DNA from: JACNIZ01 sp964344765
GTDB lineage: Bacteria; Planctomycetota; UBA1135
Direction of reading: 5' to 3'
DNA length: 64,000 bases
Assembly: GCA_964344765.1 (NCBI GenBank)
Contig: CAYFOM010000016.1
Span: 1-64,000 of the forward strand
This document shows, in pieces, positions 62,949 to 64,000 of the stretch. The notes under the pieces are model-generated. The model had not been told where the DNA came from and searched no databases. It saw nothing but the letters and a program-made list of their open reading frames with translations. The position numbers and the translations under genes are program-made. Position 1 is the stretch's first letter. Every line of letters starts with the position of its first letter.

Positions 62949-62964
62949 ATGAGGGACGCCTCAT
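62949..62964 (-). promoter_or_regulatory. Conserved leader hairpin before HEAT paralogue B
   Basis: On the minus strand ATGAGG-CGTC-CCTCAT, a 6-base stem and 4-base loop, directly followed by CCGGAGAAAG and the start codon. It matches the leader of paralogue A. Confidence 0.45.
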
Positions 62965-63025
62965 GGACAGCAAAGAGTGTACCAAGCGCAAAAGGGCTGC
63001 GGTATCAACAAAAGTTCCCCAGAAG

Positions 63026-63031
63026 TAACAT
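63026..63031 (+). promoter_or_regulatory. -10-like TAACAT, 6 bases before the phosphatase ATG
   Basis: TAACAT-GCCGAT-ATG. Same arrangement as before purC, purM and clpX, with no Shine-Dalgarno between. Confidence 0.4.
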
Positions 63032-63037
63032 GCCGAT

Positions 63038-63655
63038 ATGGACATATTCTTGGTGCGCCATGGAGAGGTCGACAGCCATTACCGGGATCGCTTTTACGGC
63101 GGCCTGGATGTTGAATTGAGCCCAAATGGGCGCCTGCAGGCCGACGCGGCCGGAAGAATGCTGGCCGAGGTGCCGCTGCATGCGGTTTACAGTAGTCCGT
63201 TGGGCCGTGCCGGTTTCGGTGCCGAGCGCGTGATCCACTGGCAAAAGCAGGTTTCGGGGCAAAAAGCGCCGCTGAATTACCTCGAAGAACTGCGCGAAAT
63301 CGACCGCGGGCGCTGGAGCGGGCTGCTTAAAAGCGAAGTCCTAGGGCGGTGGCCAAACGATTTGAAGGCCCATTGGCAGGACCTGGAGACCTGGCGCGAA
63401 CACGGCGGCGAGTCCCTCGGGGATTTACGCAATCGGGTGTGGCGTGGTTTTGAGCAAATCGTGCAACAGCATCGGGCGGGAGATCAAATCGCGGTCGTCG
63501 CGCACCTTTTTCCCATATCGGCAGTGTTGGCGCGGGCGGAAGAGCGGCCGTTGCAGGCTTGGATGGATTGGGCCATCCCGACGGGCTCGGTGAGCAAGAT
63601 TCGTCAGGTAGACGGCTTTTGGGAAACGCAGTTCGTCGGCGAAGTGCCGGCATAG
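63038..63655 (+). CDS. Histidine-phosphatase-superfamily protein
   Basis: 205 residues. VRHGEV carries the phospho-accepting His. VYSSPLGRA has the conserved Arg, EIDRGRWSG the Glu, and VVAHLFPISAVL the second His. It removes phosphate from a small molecule. CobC-like alpha-ribazole phosphatase or a phosphoglycerate-mutase relative are candidates, and the substrate is not determined. Adjacent to the candidate replication origin. Confidence 0.85.
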   Translation: MDIFLVRHGEVDSHYRDRFYGGLDVELSPNGRLQADAAGRMLAEVPLHAVYSSPLGRAGFGAERVIHWQKQVSGQKAPLNYLEELREIDRGRWSGLLKSEVLGRWPNDLKAHWQDLETWREHGGESLGDLRNRVWRGFEQIVQQHRAGDQIAVVAHLFPISAVLARAEERPLQAWMDWAIPTGSVSKIRQVDGFWETQFVGEVPA

Positions 63656-63660
63656 CAGGG

Positions 63661-63840
63661 TTTTCCGCGAGTTTTCCACAGGGTTTTCCACAAAACATTC
63701 CACAACATGGGGAAAACAGCTGTGGAAAGCGCCTTGGGAGCAGCTTTTTGGGCGACGGATTGGCTGGGTGAATAAACCCAAAGCGGTGTTTCAAGCTCAG
63801 CGGCCTAGTCCACCTATTCATAATATTTATTATCAGACGT
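63661..63840. other. Candidate replication origin: DnaA-box-like cluster and AT-rich tract
   Basis: TTTTCCACA (fits TTWTNCACA) at 63672 and 63684, imperfect copies at 63661 and 63696 (all about 12 bases apart), and a reversed TGTGGAAAG at 63721. About 80 bases further lies an AT-rich stretch, TTCATAATATTTATTATCAG, at 63817-63836, which could unwind. No dnaA, dnaN or parAB gene is in view, so this is a pattern-based call only. Confidence 0.4.
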
Positions 63841-63847
63841 TCGCGAT

Positions 63848-63865
63848 GGGGCAAAACGGTGCCCC
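63848..63865 (-). terminator. Weak possible terminator of the right-end gene
   Basis: 6-base arms GGGGCA / TGCCCC with a 6-base loop, 22 bases after that gene's stop, without a T-tract. Confidence 0.25.
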
Positions 63866-63887
63866 CTCTGATCTTCATGCACCCTGT

Positions 63888-64000
63888 TTAGCTAGCCGGC
63901 GCAGCCTCTCTGGGAACCGCGCCCATCGCTACAAACCGTCCGCTTTTCCAAGCGCCCAAAAGCAGGTCACCTTCTTGCAGGACTTCAACTGCGCCGTCCG
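63888..64000 (-). CDS. C-terminal end of an unrecognised gene, cut by the window edge
   Basis: An open frame entering from beyond the window and ending DGAVEVLQEGDLLLGAW ... FVAMGAVPREAAPAS with a TAA stop. The composition is protein-like and no other frame stays open here. Family not recognised from 37 residues. Confidence 0.5.
   Translation of the reverse strand, partial: DGAVEVLQEGDLLLGAWKSGRFVAMGAVPREAAPAS

Noticed and set aside
63781..63887. Possible small RNA gene between the phosphatase and the right-end gene
   Set aside because: Nothing beyond the AT-rich tract and a weak hairpin. There is no promoter or conserved structure to support it.

Overview
The window reads as a dense chromosomal segment of a Gram-negative bacterium, most likely a member of the Planctomycetota or a close relative. 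The reasons are the many large secreted HEAT or TPR proteins and lipoproteins, the AAHGGTY.GPGD.VPPG N-terminus shared by two secreted HEAT proteins, a secreted beta-sandwich protein of the kind I associate with planctomycetes, a secreted TPR-gluzincin protein, and a bacterial XPB helicase. The phylum call is inference. A periplasm and outer membrane are supported by a TolC-type channel, an RND pump, lipoboxes, and a PBP4-type D,D-carboxypeptidase. Genes are tightly packed: no gap between genes exceeds 300 bases, and I saw no rRNA, tRNA, IS element or CRISPR array.

Layout. 1-10.2 kb (minus): tig-clpP-clpX, then a degenerate M1-like protein, a DHH phosphoesterase, rlmN and a secreted TPR/gluzincin protein. 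10.3-14.7 kb (plus): RND adaptor and pump. 14.7-25.9 kb: two secreted proteins, mnmG, a SurA/PrsA-like lipoprotein, a secreted archaemetzincin-like protease, a membrane acyltransferase, a secreted beta-sandwich protein, a toroid/discoidin protein and purC. 26-29 kb: aroA, a membrane-anchored protein and a TPR/HEAT lipoprotein. 29.05-42.2 kb (plus): one long overlapping run of galE, an M28 peptidase, dacB, an IMPase, a tandem UvrA-like protein, XPB helicase, a helicase-associated protein and a ThiE/TenI-like protein. 42.2-47.2 kb: pseudopilin-like protein, thiL, tsaE, ECF sigma, putative anti-sigma and TolC-like protein. 47.2-53.7 kb: dusB, a HEAT lipoprotein, and the dxr-rseP-ubiA operon. 53.8-58.7 kb (plus): purM and four mostly unrecognised genes, including a membrane-fused spermidine-synthase-like protein. 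58.7-62.9 kb (minus): two tandem HEAT paralogues. 63.0-64 kb: a histidine phosphatase, a DnaA-box-like cluster with an AT-rich tract (candidate oriC), and the end of an unrecognised gene.

The most interesting locus is the operon joining a UvrA-like protein (two intact ATPase halves followed by a second UvrA-like copy that has lost both Walker A motifs), an XPB helicase, and a partner whose C-terminus resembles XPB's own N-terminal domain. This could be a bacterial nucleotide-excision-like repair module. Also notable are: TANNNT hexamers 6-9 bases before the start codons of many promoter-proximal genes, suggesting leaderless transcription; frequent NTGA stop/start overlaps, five of them using TTG; face-to-face genes whose start codons share one CATG; and several secreted proteins that keep an enzyme fold but have lost catalytic residues.
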